From an uncultured Rikenellaceae bacterium (GTDB lineage: Bacteria; Bacteroidota; Bacteroidia; Bacteroidales; Rikenellaceae), in assembly GCA_910577285.1 (NCBI GenBank), contig CAJTLO010000009.1, forward strand, positions 1-64,000: a DNA stretch of 64,000 bases. The letters run 5' to 3'. The notes below the pieces were generated by a model that was given only the letters and a program-made list of their open reading frames with translations, had not been told where the DNA came from and ran no database searches. Shown piece after piece: positions 42,594 to 50,744 of the stretch (its first letter is position 1; each line of letters opens with the position of its first letter). A program made the position numbers and the translations under genes.

Positions 42594-42601
42594 AAAAAGT
42601 T
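42594..42601 (-). promoter_or_regulatory. promoter-like CGAAATTA element upstream of protease 6
   Basis: Reads TAATTTCG on the minus strand, a variant of the element seen before proteases 3, 5 and 8, 100 nt before the start codon in an AT-rich stretch. Confidence 0.42.
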
Positions 42602-43077
42602 CAGGACATTCCCAACAAAACACCATAAAATGCACGTCTAAAAAAGATTGCGCAACGGATTCCGCTCCAAAACCACGCACCGCACAGCAGCGACGCGACG
42701 AAACGCCATGCGCCTCTGCCCGTGCGGCGACCGGGGAGAGGCATCGGTGTTTCCGCCGATCCATCCGGGCGTCCCGACATCGGAGAAGGGCGGACACCCC
42801 CGCAACGGAAAGTAGCTCGGGCGAAGCAGCCTTCGATAGCGAAAAGAAAGCGTTCGAGTCGGGTCGCAGAGCGCGAACACAAATCCGGCGGGCAAAGCGA
42901 GGCAGCCCCCTCGACAGCCCACAAAAGCATTCCCGGACAGACGATCCATCCTCGACGATGCGAGGAGGACATCCAGACAGGCCCCGGCGAGGGGGCTTGC
43001 CGGAATGGAAAAGCACCCGAGCAAGGACCGAACACCGTTGCCGGAATTCAGAAAGCGTCCTGACGCGACAACGGAGC
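42602..43077. other. intergenic between proteases 7 and 6
   Basis: No gene, repeat or clear hairpin seen. Open frames on both strands lack protein-like composition. Confidence 0.45.
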
Positions 43078-45813
43078 TCAGCGTTTCACGAAACCGGCCA
43101 CGGCTCGGCGGCCCGCCCGCTCGGCGACCAGCGAATAGACACCGGGCGACAACGCCGACACATCCAGGCGCCCCGCGCCATCGGCATCGAGCCGGAGGGT
43201 ATCCTCGAAGACCCGCCGGGCCGCCGCATCGTAGATGCACACCGCGACGCGTCCCGCTCCCCCCTGCATGCGGATATCGACCTGCTCCGCCACCGGATTG
43301 GACCGGAGAAGGAGTTCGCCGTCGGCAACCGGCCCCTCGCCGGCACCGCCGGTCACGGTCACGAGGAATCGCGAGCCTACCGAATTGCCGCCCGCAGGCC
43401 TGCAAACGATCTCAACCGTCGCCTCGCCCGCTCCCACCGGCACGAGTCGAAGAAACTCCCGATCGATACTTACCTGCACCCGGGAGGGGTCGGAACTCTC
43501 CGCCGCATACCTGCACTCGGTCCCGTCGGCAAAATGGAAATACTCCGCAAGCGGCAGGGAGAGCGCATGCTCCCGCCCGACGCCCCCGATCGTCACGTCG
43601 GGCAGCGACCGGTGATGCACCCACACGGCGAACCGGCTCTCCACCGTTTCGCCGGCGCGGTCGGAAACGCGAACCGCCACATCCGCCCTGCCGATGCCCA
43701 CCGGCTCGAACAAGGCCTCGGTTCCCTCCAGCCCGAGAAGCACCACCCCCTCCGCATTGCGGGAGGAGAGCGCATAGGTAAGCTCGTCGCCGAAGGTCCC
43801 CGCATCGGGATCGCCGAAATAGCGCGACAATTCCAACCTCCGGGTATTCTCCTTCCCTGCCTGCGCGATAAAGACATCGTTGATCGGGGCACGCTGTTCG
43901 GGCGGACGGTTGACATGGGGCAGCGACCGCACCTCGACGACACAGGATTCCGAACGGTTGCCGTAACGATCCTCCGCCCGCATCCGAGCCTCGTACCCGG
44001 TATCGCCCGCGACCTCCACGCGACAGGAGAACGCGCTCCCCACGGCACCATTGCAGGAGAGCCGCAGGGCCACCGGAGCCGCGGTGCCGTCGGCGGGCGC
44101 ATACGAGAGGTGGAGCCATGCAGCGGGATCGCCGTTCGCATCGGCCGGCACCCGGCACGAGAAGAGCAGCCCGTCGGGAAGACCCTCGACGGCCGCATCG
44201 AGCGGGACGCCGGGGGCCGTGGCGGGATTGCGGTAGTAGCTGTCCATCAGCGACGCATCGAGCAGCCCCACACCGATGAGATTCCGACACGCCTCGTCCT
44301 GATACTCCCCGACGTTGCGGTAGCTGGCCAGGAGCACCTTGCGCAACTCCCCGGCGGTGAATCCGGAACCGCCGTACTGCGACACCATCAGGGCCGCCAC
44401 GCCGGCGGTATGGGGCGTGGCCATGGAGGTACCCGACAGGTAGCCGTAACCGCCGTCGGTGAGGGTACTGTACACCCCGCAGCCGTATCCGTCGGTGTCC
44501 TCGCCGCCGGGCGCCATGATGTCGGCATGCTGGCCGTACTGCGAATAGTCGGTCTTTTTGTAGTCGGGCCCCATGGCGGTCACGGCGATCACCCGCTCGT
44601 CGGCGGCGGGATACCAGATGCGCCCGACATACGAAGGACCGGAGTTGTTGTAGTTTCCGGCGGCGAAGATGCAGATACCGCCCTTCATCGGCCCCCTCTG
44701 CACACCGTTCTCGTCGGTACCCGCAGTGGCGATGAAGTAATCGATCGCCGCACCCACATCCTCCGGCATCTTCTCCATGCTGAGCACCCAACTGTTGGAG
44801 GCGATCACCGCGCCGTTGTCGGCCGCGTAGGCGAATGCGTCGACGAAACGCGCTCCGGATTCCCCGGGATCGATCTGAAGGGACATGATACGCGCCCCGT
44901 CGCCGTTGCCCGTACCGCCCGCGATGCCCGCCACGCCGATACCGTTGTTATTCACGGCCGCGATGGTTCCCGCGCAATGCGTACCGTGTCCGCCGGGCGT
45001 TATCGTCCCCCTATCCTCCTCGAAATTGTAACCGTACATGTCGTCGACGTATCCGTTACCGTCGTCGTCCACTCCGGGCGTACCGTTCAGCTCGGCCTCG
45101 TTCACCCACATGTTGGCCGCCAGGTCGGGATGGTCGTACTGCACGCCCATGTCCAGCACGGCCACGACGACCTCCGGCCGCCCGGCATTGAATTTCTCCC
45201 ACGCCTCGAAAAGGTTGATGTCGGCTCCCGCCTTCCACGCGCTCCGCGAGGCGTCGTTGTGGTAGTGCCACTGTTTGCTTATCTCCGGATCGTCGGTAGG
45301 GGCCGCCCCGTCGGCAAACTTGTCGCGCACGGGCGTATAAAGATACTCCGCCGGCAGCACGGCCGGGTTATCCGCCCATTGCAGTCTGTAGATCGGCTGC
45401 ACGTGCGCCACCCCCGGCACGGAGGCGAACTCGCTGCGGGCCCTCGTCACGGGGACATCGTCGCCGATGCGGATATCGTACCACAGGTGCAGACCGAACC
45501 TCCGCCTCCTCGCGGCGAAACGCCCCCCTTCGGCAAAGACCCGCCGGATTTCGGTGGTCCCCAGCCGGGCCGCAACGGCATCGATCTCCGCGTCGCCCGA
45601 CGCCACGGCACCGCGGGTGAAGGTACCCACACGCAAAGCCCGGGCATCCTCGGCGAGTCGGACCCTCACCCACCCCTCGAAATAGACCGCCTCGGGGACG
45701 GCATCGGCTACCGCCCCGGCGCCGGGACGCTCCGACGGCACTTCCGCCGGTTCTTTCACGCAGGCCGCCAGCACAAGAGCCGCCAGGAGCGTAAAGGTCA
45801 ATCCGTTCTTCAT
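43078..45813 (-). CDS. S8 subtilisin-like protease 7, lipoprotein with T9SS-like C-terminal domain
   Basis: Protease 7 has 911 residues. The lipobox is LAAC (Cys18), followed by VKE. The propeptide contains GGRFAARRRRFGLHLWYDI and ends VQPIYR. Catalytic residues are Asp221 (AVLDMGV), His276 (GHGTHCAG), Asn387 (FAAGN) and Ser463 in GTSMATPHTAG, the most divergent Ser box of the set. The Fn3-like region is shortened around AEDRYGNRS. Two cadherin-like repeats follow (RYFGDPDAGTFGDELTYA and EYFHFADGTECRYA), the second lacking the Asp-rich motif. The end is LDVSALSPGVYSLV..VAGFVKR. The gene lies 179 bp after protease 8 with no clear hairpin between, so the two may be co-transcribed. Confidence 0.93.
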   Translation of the reverse strand: MKNGLTFTLLAALVLAACVKEPAEVPSERPGAGAVADAVPEAVYFEGWVRVRLAEDARALRVGTFTRGAVASGDAEIDAVAARLGTTEIRRVFAEGGRFAARRRRFGLHLWYDIRIGDDVPVTRARSEFASVPGVAHVQPIYRLQWADNPAVLPAEYLYTPVRDKFADGAAPTDDPEISKQWHYHNDASRSAWKAGADINLFEAWEKFNAGRPEVVVAVLDMGVQYDHPDLAANMWVNEAELNGTPGVDDDGNGYVDDMYGYNFEEDRGTITPGGHGTHCAGTIAAVNNNGIGVAGIAGGTGNGDGARIMSLQIDPGESGARFVDAFAYAADNGAVIASNSWVLSMEKMPEDVGAAIDYFIATAGTDENGVQRGPMKGGICIFAAGNYNNSGPSYVGRIWYPAADERVIAVTAMGPDYKKTDYSQYGQHADIMAPGGEDTDGYGCGVYSTLTDGGYGYLSGTSMATPHTAGVAALMVSQYGGSGFTAGELRKVLLASYRNVGEYQDEACRNLIGVGLLDASLMDSYYRNPATAPGVPLDAAVEGLPDGLLFSCRVPADANGDPAAWLHLSYAPADGTAAPVALRLSCNGAVGSAFSCRVEVAGDTGYEARMRAEDRYGNRSESCVVEVRSLPHVNRPPEQRAPINDVFIAQAGKENTRRLELSRYFGDPDAGTFGDELTYALSSRNAEGVVLLGLEGTEALFEPVGIGRADVAVRVSDRAGETVESRFAVWVHHRSLPDVTIGGVGREHALSLPLAEYFHFADGTECRYAAESSDPSRVQVSIDREFLRLVPVGAGEATVEIVCRPAGGNSVGSRFLVTVTGGAGEGPVADGELLLRSNPVAEQVDIRMQGGAGRVAVCIYDAAARRVFEDTLRLDADGAGRLDVSALSPGVYSLVAERAGRRAVAGFVKR

Positions 45814-45992
45814 TTTTCGTTCGTTTTCAGGTCGATCGTCTCACCTTCCGCCAGGTTTCCTCTTCCGGGCCGGATACGACTACGGCTTTACGGTTTCCTT
45901 CCTCTCCCGGGAACCGGCGCCATGCCACGCATCGCCCGACAACAGAGAGAACCATCCCGTAAAGCCGCGGTTCGTCCGGCCGTAACGACAGT

Positions 45993-48821
45993 CTACCGTT
46001 TCAGTACCGTACCTTTATACGTATTGCCGTTGCGGCGTACCGCTACCGTATAGCTGCCGGGAGCGAGGTCCCGGATCGCGTCGATGCGGGCCGTACCGGC
46101 CGCATCGAGTTCGACCGCGGTCGTCAGCACACTGCGAGCCGCCGAATCATAAAAAGTCACCTCGGCACGACCTGCGCTTGCTCCGCCGAGGAGCACATTC
46201 ACGTGGTCGGTCGCGGGATTGGGATAGAGCCGGAGCGCTGCGCCCGACGCCTCGCCGGGCTCCCCGGAAACCGACACGGCCAGTTCGCTTTCGGCGGTGT
46301 TGCCGCCCCGGTCGGTAACCGTTACCGTCACCACGGCATTGCCCCTCTTCAGCCCGGTCACATCGAGCAGAGCGCCGTTCACCTCGGCTGCCACAACACC
46401 CTCGTCGCTGCTGACAGCCGTGAAGGTGAGCTCGTCGTCGGGCAGGTCGGCATCGGTCACATAGCCGCTCAGGTCGTACCGTTTCGCGAAACTTCCGGCC
46501 GCCGGCAACGTCAGGCTACCCAACTGCCTGTTGAAGACGGGTGCGGAACCCTCACCGGCCAACACCGTCACGCGGATGGTAGCATTCGTCGAGGCACCCC
46601 GCGTGTCGGTGGCCGTGACGGTCACCTCGCAGGAGCCTTTCCGGAGCGGCACGATGGCCAGCGACCGACCGTTCCTCAACTCGGTCCGGACCACTTCTTC
46701 GTTGCCGTTGACGACCGTAAACGTCATTTCGTCCCCGTACCGGTCGTCGCGATCCGTGAAGTAATTGAGCAGGTGATAAAGCCTCGTATAGTTCTCGCCC
46801 GCCTGCCGGATCTCCACATCCGAGAAGTTCCGCTCCAATTCGGGAGCATGGTTCTCGAACTCCAGCGTCACGGAGCGCAGATCGATGTAGTCGCTTTCGT
46901 TGCCGTAACGGTCCACCGCATTCATGCGGAATACATACTCGGTCTCGCTCCCGCCCGGGAAGAGATAGACGAACTCTTCGCCGGCGGCGTAGTTGTTGCT
47001 CAGCACCGTGCGGGTCATCTCGCCGACGTTGCCGTCCACCACCTCCGCATACTCGAAGTTGTATTTGGCCACCGCCATGCCGTTGCCGTCCACCGGCACC
47101 GGTCCCGTGATCTTCACGGCCGTGGGCGCAGGGATCGCCTCGAACAGAGGCGCCTGGGGGCCTTCGGCGGGTCTCTCGGTGAGCACGAGGGCCACGTCGA
47201 GGAGACCGTTCCCCACCCCGCCATGGTATTTCGGCGCCATGGACTCACCCAACGGGCGGCAACTGCGTTCGAGCCGGCTACGCAGCTCGTCCGCCGTAAA
47301 GTCCTCGCCCTTGAACCGGGAGAGGATCAGCGCGGCGATTCCGGACACGTGCGGAGTCGCCATGGAGGTACCCGCGCTGTAGCCGTAGCCGTCGTTGGGA
47401 TAGGTACTGTAAACACCCCACTCCACCGGTCTGTTGTACTCCTGGTTACCTGCCTGGTTGCCGCCGGGGGCCATGACATCGATGCCCTCGCCGTATTCGC
47501 TGTACCAGGCCACCGTCATGTCGGCATCGATGGCGCCCACGCCCACCACTTCGGGGAGCTTGGCCGGATAGAACACCTTGTTCGTGCCGCTGTTGCCCGC
47601 ACCGGCAATCACCAGACCGCCCTGCATGGGTCCCGTCTGCACGTCGTTGAACCCGTCGCCGTCGATATCGTCCCAGCCGGCATTGGCCCGGAAATAGTCG
47701 ATACCGTCCCGTGTGGACTGCCCTATCCCCTCCTGGCTGAGGGTCCAGCTACAGGAGGCGATGCAGGCCCCGTTGTCGGCCGCATAGGCGAACACGTCGT
47801 CCAGGGGAATATCGTCGGCCGCATCGTCGCGCATGATCTGGAGCGTCATGATCTTCACGCCGTCGCGGTTGCCCGTACCGCCGGCAACGCCGCAGACGCC
47901 GATGCCGTTGCCGTTCACCGCGGCGATGGTACCCGCCACGTGGGTACCGTGCGTACCGGGCTTCAGGATGCCGCCCGGCTTGTTGTGGGGATAGTATTTG
48001 GGCATGAAACAAGCGCCGTAGAGATCGTCGATGTATCCGTTGTTATCGTCGTCCTCCCCCTTCGTACCGTTCATTTCGGCCTCGTTGATCCACATGTTGT
48101 CCGCCAGATCGGGATGGTCCCACTGCACGCCCGAGTCGATCACCGCCACGATGACCTCCGGGTCGCCTTTGGTACCGAGCACCTCCCATCCCTCGAAGAG
48201 GTTGATGTCGGCTCCGGGCACCCATCCCTCGCGCGAGGCGTCGTTGTTGTAGTGCCACTGCCTGGGCAGGTCGGGATCGTCGAAGGGAAGTTCCTCCGCC
48301 GCCAACGCCTGCCGCGCCTCCGTAGCGGCCGGCACATAGACGTATTCGGTCGGCACGATGGGACCGCCCAGCGGCTTGATCCTATAAATCGGCTCTACGC
48401 AAACCACCCCCGCGAGTTCTGCCAGCGAAGCCTCGGCACGGGAAACGGGCACCTGCTCGTCGATCCGGATATCGTACCACAGGTGCAGTCCGAATCTGCG
48501 GCGCCGGGCGGCGAAACGGCCGCCGTCGGCATACACCCGACGTATCTCGGTGGCACCGAGCCGGGCGGCTATCGCATCGAGCGCGGGATCGCCCGACTCC
48601 ACCTCGCCCCGCGTGAAGGCTCCCACCTTCAACGGGGTCGCGGCTTCGGCCAGTTTGACCCTCACCCATCCTCTCACGATGTCGTCGCCGTACTGGGCAT
48701 ACCCCTCATCCGTTTCCGATGGCCGGAGTCCGCCCGCTTCCATCGGGGGTTCTTTCACACACGAAGCGCAAAGTGCGGCCATGCCGATCATGGCCAAATA
48801 AGCATTAAGTTTCATTCTCAC
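45993..48821 (-). CDS. S8 subtilisin-like protease 8, lipoprotein with T9SS-like C-terminal domain
   Basis: Protease 8 has 942 residues (MRMKLNAYLA; a start at the second Met would remove two). The lipobox is CASC (Cys21), followed by VKE. The propeptide contains GGRFAARRRRFGLHLWYDI and ends VEPIYR. Catalytic residues are Asp229 (AVIDSGV), His291 (THGTHVAG), Asn410 (AGAGN) and Ser486 (GTSMATPHVSG). The region between Asp and His is longer than in the others (ACFMPKYYPHNKPGG). Two cadherin-like repeats follow (NYFTDRDDRYGDEMTF and GYVTDADLPDDELTF). The C-terminal domain contains YPNPATDHVNVL and ends IRDLAPGSYTVA..KGTVLKR. It is first in the array in transcription order and has a CGAAAATA element upstream. 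Confidence 0.93.
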   Translation of the reverse strand: MRMKLNAYLAMIGMAALCASCVKEPPMEAGGLRPSETDEGYAQYGDDIVRGWVRVKLAEAATPLKVGAFTRGEVESGDPALDAIAARLGATEIRRVYADGGRFAARRRRFGLHLWYDIRIDEQVPVSRAEASLAELAGVVCVEPIYRIKPLGGPIVPTEYVYVPAATEARQALAAEELPFDDPDLPRQWHYNNDASREGWVPGADINLFEGWEVLGTKGDPEVIVAVIDSGVQWDHPDLADNMWINEAEMNGTKGEDDDNNGYIDDLYGACFMPKYYPHNKPGGILKPGTHGTHVAGTIAAVNGNGIGVCGVAGGTGNRDGVKIMTLQIMRDDAADDIPLDDVFAYAADNGACIASCSWTLSQEGIGQSTRDGIDYFRANAGWDDIDGDGFNDVQTGPMQGGLVIAGAGNSGTNKVFYPAKLPEVVGVGAIDADMTVAWYSEYGEGIDVMAPGGNQAGNQEYNRPVEWGVYSTYPNDGYGYSAGTSMATPHVSGIAALILSRFKGEDFTADELRSRLERSCRPLGESMAPKYHGGVGNGLLDVALVLTERPAEGPQAPLFEAIPAPTAVKITGPVPVDGNGMAVAKYNFEYAEVVDGNVGEMTRTVLSNNYAAGEEFVYLFPGGSETEYVFRMNAVDRYGNESDYIDLRSVTLEFENHAPELERNFSDVEIRQAGENYTRLYHLLNYFTDRDDRYGDEMTFTVVNGNEEVVRTELRNGRSLAIVPLRKGSCEVTVTATDTRGASTNATIRVTVLAGEGSAPVFNRQLGSLTLPAAGSFAKRYDLSGYVTDADLPDDELTFTAVSSDEGVVAAEVNGALLDVTGLKRGNAVVTVTVTDRGGNTAESELAVSVSGEPGEASGAALRLYPNPATDHVNVLLGGASAGRAEVTFYDSAARSVLTTAVELDAAGTARIDAIRDLAPGSYTVAVRRNGNTYKGTVLKR

Positions 48822-48904
48822 AAAGGATCGTTAGTCCGTTTTTATTGTATGCGTTGTTGCTCTGTAAATGGTCCGAATGAGTTAAACTCACCGAAGACCG
48901 CCTG

Positions 48905-48912
48905 CGAAAATA
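48905..48912 (-). promoter_or_regulatory. promoter-like CGAAAATA element upstream of protease 8
   Basis: Reads TATTTTCG on the minus strand, 84 nt before the start codon in an AT-rich stretch. The rest of the gap to 49047 shows nothing else. Confidence 0.5.
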
Positions 48913-49047
48913 TAAAAATACATTCTTTTTTCTCACATTTAACTCCGTTTATTTATACGTTACGGAAGCAAAACGCACCTCCCGCCGCGGCCGGCCGCGC
49001 AACTCCCGCATACACGACAAGGGCAGCCGACATAAAAAAATTCTGAC

Positions 49048-49055
49048 TACCTTTG
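49048..49055 (+). promoter_or_regulatory. -7 box of the S4-domain gene
   Basis: TACCTTTG fits TAnnTTTG; the leader to the ATG at 49161 would be about 100 nt. Confidence 0.5.
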
Positions 49056-49160
49056 TATCCGGACAACGGAAGCGCCCCGCGGCCATCGCGTTCCGCCGGC
49101 CTGCGCGACACCCGACAGCCGGACGCTGCGCCGGAGCCCGTTCACACACCGCAAAAAGAG

Positions 49161-49559
49161 ATGGAAGAGGAGGTAAGGATCGACAAATGGCTATGGGCGG
49201 TCAGGATATTCAAGTCGCGCAGCGACGCCGCCGAAGCCTGCCGCATGAACCGCGTGACGGTGAACGGCAGCTATTGCAAACCCTCGCGCGAACTGCGCGA
49301 AGGCGATACCGTGGAGGTCCGCAAACTCCCGGTGACCTACTCGTTCCGGGTAAAAGGGCTCGTATCGAACCGACAGCCCGCCAAGAACGTCCCGCTCTAT
49401 GCCGACAACATCACCCCGCAAGCGGAGCTGGACAAGCTGAACGTCCCGCGCGAAACCATCTTCATTTCGCGCGACCGCGGCACGGGCCGCCCCACCAAAA
49501 AGGAGCGGCGCGAAATCGACGCGCTCATGGGCGAGATGTACATGGAAGAGGAGGAATAG
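49161..49559 (+). CDS. S4-domain RNA-binding protein (Hsp15/HslR-like)
   Basis: A 132-residue cytoplasmic protein. Residues 5-50 are an S4 RNA-binding domain (VRIDKWLWAVRIFKSRSDAAEACRMNRVTVNGSYCKPSRELREGD), followed by a short beta segment and a charged tail (TGRPTKKERREIDALMGEMYMEEEE). Hsp15-type proteins bind stalled 50S subunits and help recycle them. The ATG at 49161 places the S4 domain at the N-terminus as in the family; an in-frame start at 49053 would add 36 residues of low-quality sequence overlapping the promoter. A terminator follows within 16 nt, so the gene is monocistronic. Confidence 0.9.
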   Translation: MEEEVRIDKWLWAVRIFKSRSDAAEACRMNRVTVNGSYCKPSRELREGDTVEVRKLPVTYSFRVKGLVSNRQPAKNVPLYADNITPQAELDKLNVPRETIFISRDRGTGRPTKKERREIDALMGEMYMEEEE

Positions 49560-49574
49560 TCCCCCTATACGACC

Positions 49575-49610
49575 AAGAGGCTGTCCGAAAATCAACGGAC
49601 AGCCTCTTTT
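49575..49610 (+). terminator. intrinsic terminator of the S4-domain gene
   Basis: AAGAGGCTGTCCG / CGGACAGCCTCTT is a 13-bp stem followed by TT. Confidence 0.88.
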
Positions 49611-49770
49611 CATTGCTGCGGTTTCTCAGGTACGCCCGCAAGCCCCCATCGACCGCCACGCGGGTGCGTACCCCGTCCTATCCGGAAGAGGGAAATTCGT
49701 CCCCCCCGACGCGCTCCGTCTCCGACGACCGGAAGTCGCCGACCGACGGCCGACGGGCGCCGATGCCCCG

Positions 49771-50244
49771 TCAAAGCACCACGCCCCCCTCCATCGAAAC
49801 CCGCCGCTTCACATTCTCGCGCGGATCGTAGTCCGGAAAATCCGCCGGCACCGCCTCCAGCCGTTCGACGGCGGCGGCCAGCAGCGTTTCGGCCCGGGCA
49901 CGGATGCGCGACCGCAGCAAACGCAACGTCTGCTCGTCGGCCGGGGCGAAATACTCGCCCTCGAAACGCACCACGCCGAGCCGGCCGGTATGCACCGCCG
50001 CATCGGGCAGCACGAGATACTTCACGAACAGGGCGAGCGCAGGCCGCAGATATTCCGCGACAAAAGCCCCGTAACGCCCCTCTTCCAGCGCTCCGCAGAA
50101 CGAAGCCCCCAGCACGGGACGAAGGTAATTTTGCTGCGCCTCGCGCACCGCGCCCTCCGTCACAATCCCCGCTCCGACCGCGTCCCCGCTGCCGAAGGCC
50201 GCTTCAGCCGCCTCGGCAGGGGTCATCAACAACTCCATCATCAC
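49771..50244 (-). CDS. phage head-tail connector-like protein
   Basis: A 157-residue protein, last in the phage-like minus-strand run. It is largely helical and starts MMMELLMTPAEAAEAAFG, with a middle segment QQNYLRPVLGASFCGALEEGRYGAFVAEYLRPALALFVKYLVLPDAAVHTGRLGVVRF. Such small helical proteins of this length next to a portal gene are typical head-completion or DNA-packaging adaptor proteins of Bacteroidota phages. That assignment rests on position and general character, not on a motif. A short + strand gene lies between it and the portal gene, which is unusual in a phage late operon. Confidence 0.6.
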   Translation of the reverse strand: MMMELLMTPAEAAEAAFGSGDAVGAGIVTEGAVREAQQNYLRPVLGASFCGALEEGRYGAFVAEYLRPALALFVKYLVLPDAAVHTGRLGVVRFEGEYFAPADEQTLRLLRSRIRARAETLLAAAVERLEAVPADFPDYDPRENVKRRVSMEGGVVL

Positions 50245-50340
50245 ACTCCATTTTTAATTGGTTTCCGCCACGCATCGCCCCGTGGGGCACGTATACCGGA
50301 ATAATTTACCTACCTTTACGGACACAACCGACTCAATGCC

Positions 50341-50733
50341 ATGGAAGACATCCTTTTGCGGGAGATCGAGAGAACAGGCAAAGTCCTCGAGGCCATCCTG
50401 ATGAAACTCGGCCTGATGCGCCAGCGGAACGAGACGGGAAGCTACGCCGTTGCCGCAGCAGCAGCCAAGGAGGAGCTGGGCATCGAACTGACTCCCCTGC
50501 TCGCCGACCCGGAGATCGCACGCACGCTCGTCGCCGTTCACGGCTTCGGGGAGAGCGATCTCGAAAAATTCGCACAAATGCTCTACCTGCTCGCCGCAAC
50601 GGCATCCGACGACGACACCCGGCACCGGACCGCAGCAGCATCCGCAGCCCTCTACCGCCACCTCGAGGCGCACGGTTCCTGCTGCTTCTTCGACCGTTAC
50701 TACATCCTCCGGGAACTCGAACGATACCTGTAG
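50341..50733 (+). CDS. hypothetical protein inside the phage region, opposite strand
   Basis: A 130-residue soluble, mostly helical protein that I do not recognise. It begins MEDILLREIERTGKVLEAILMKLGLMRQRNE and ends FDRYYILRELERYL. No signal peptide, membrane segment or DNA-binding helix-turn-helix is evident. A TACCTTTA -7-like sequence lies about 25 nt upstream. It is the only + strand gene among the phage structural genes and has ordinary protein composition, so it is likely real. It may be a host gene trapped by the phage module or a phage accessory gene. Confidence 0.7.
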   Translation: MEDILLREIERTGKVLEAILMKLGLMRQRNETGSYAVAAAAAKEELGIELTPLLADPEIARTLVAVHGFGESDLEKFAQMLYLLAATASDDDTRHRTAAASAALYRHLEAHGSCCFFDRYYILRELERYL

Positions 50734-50744
50734 TCCCGCCGCCG

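Noticed and set aside
42406..46053. Open frame of 1215 codons on the + strand across the protease array
   Set aside because: It is antisense to protease 7. Similar long antisense frames occur opposite every protease and mirror their conserved sequence.
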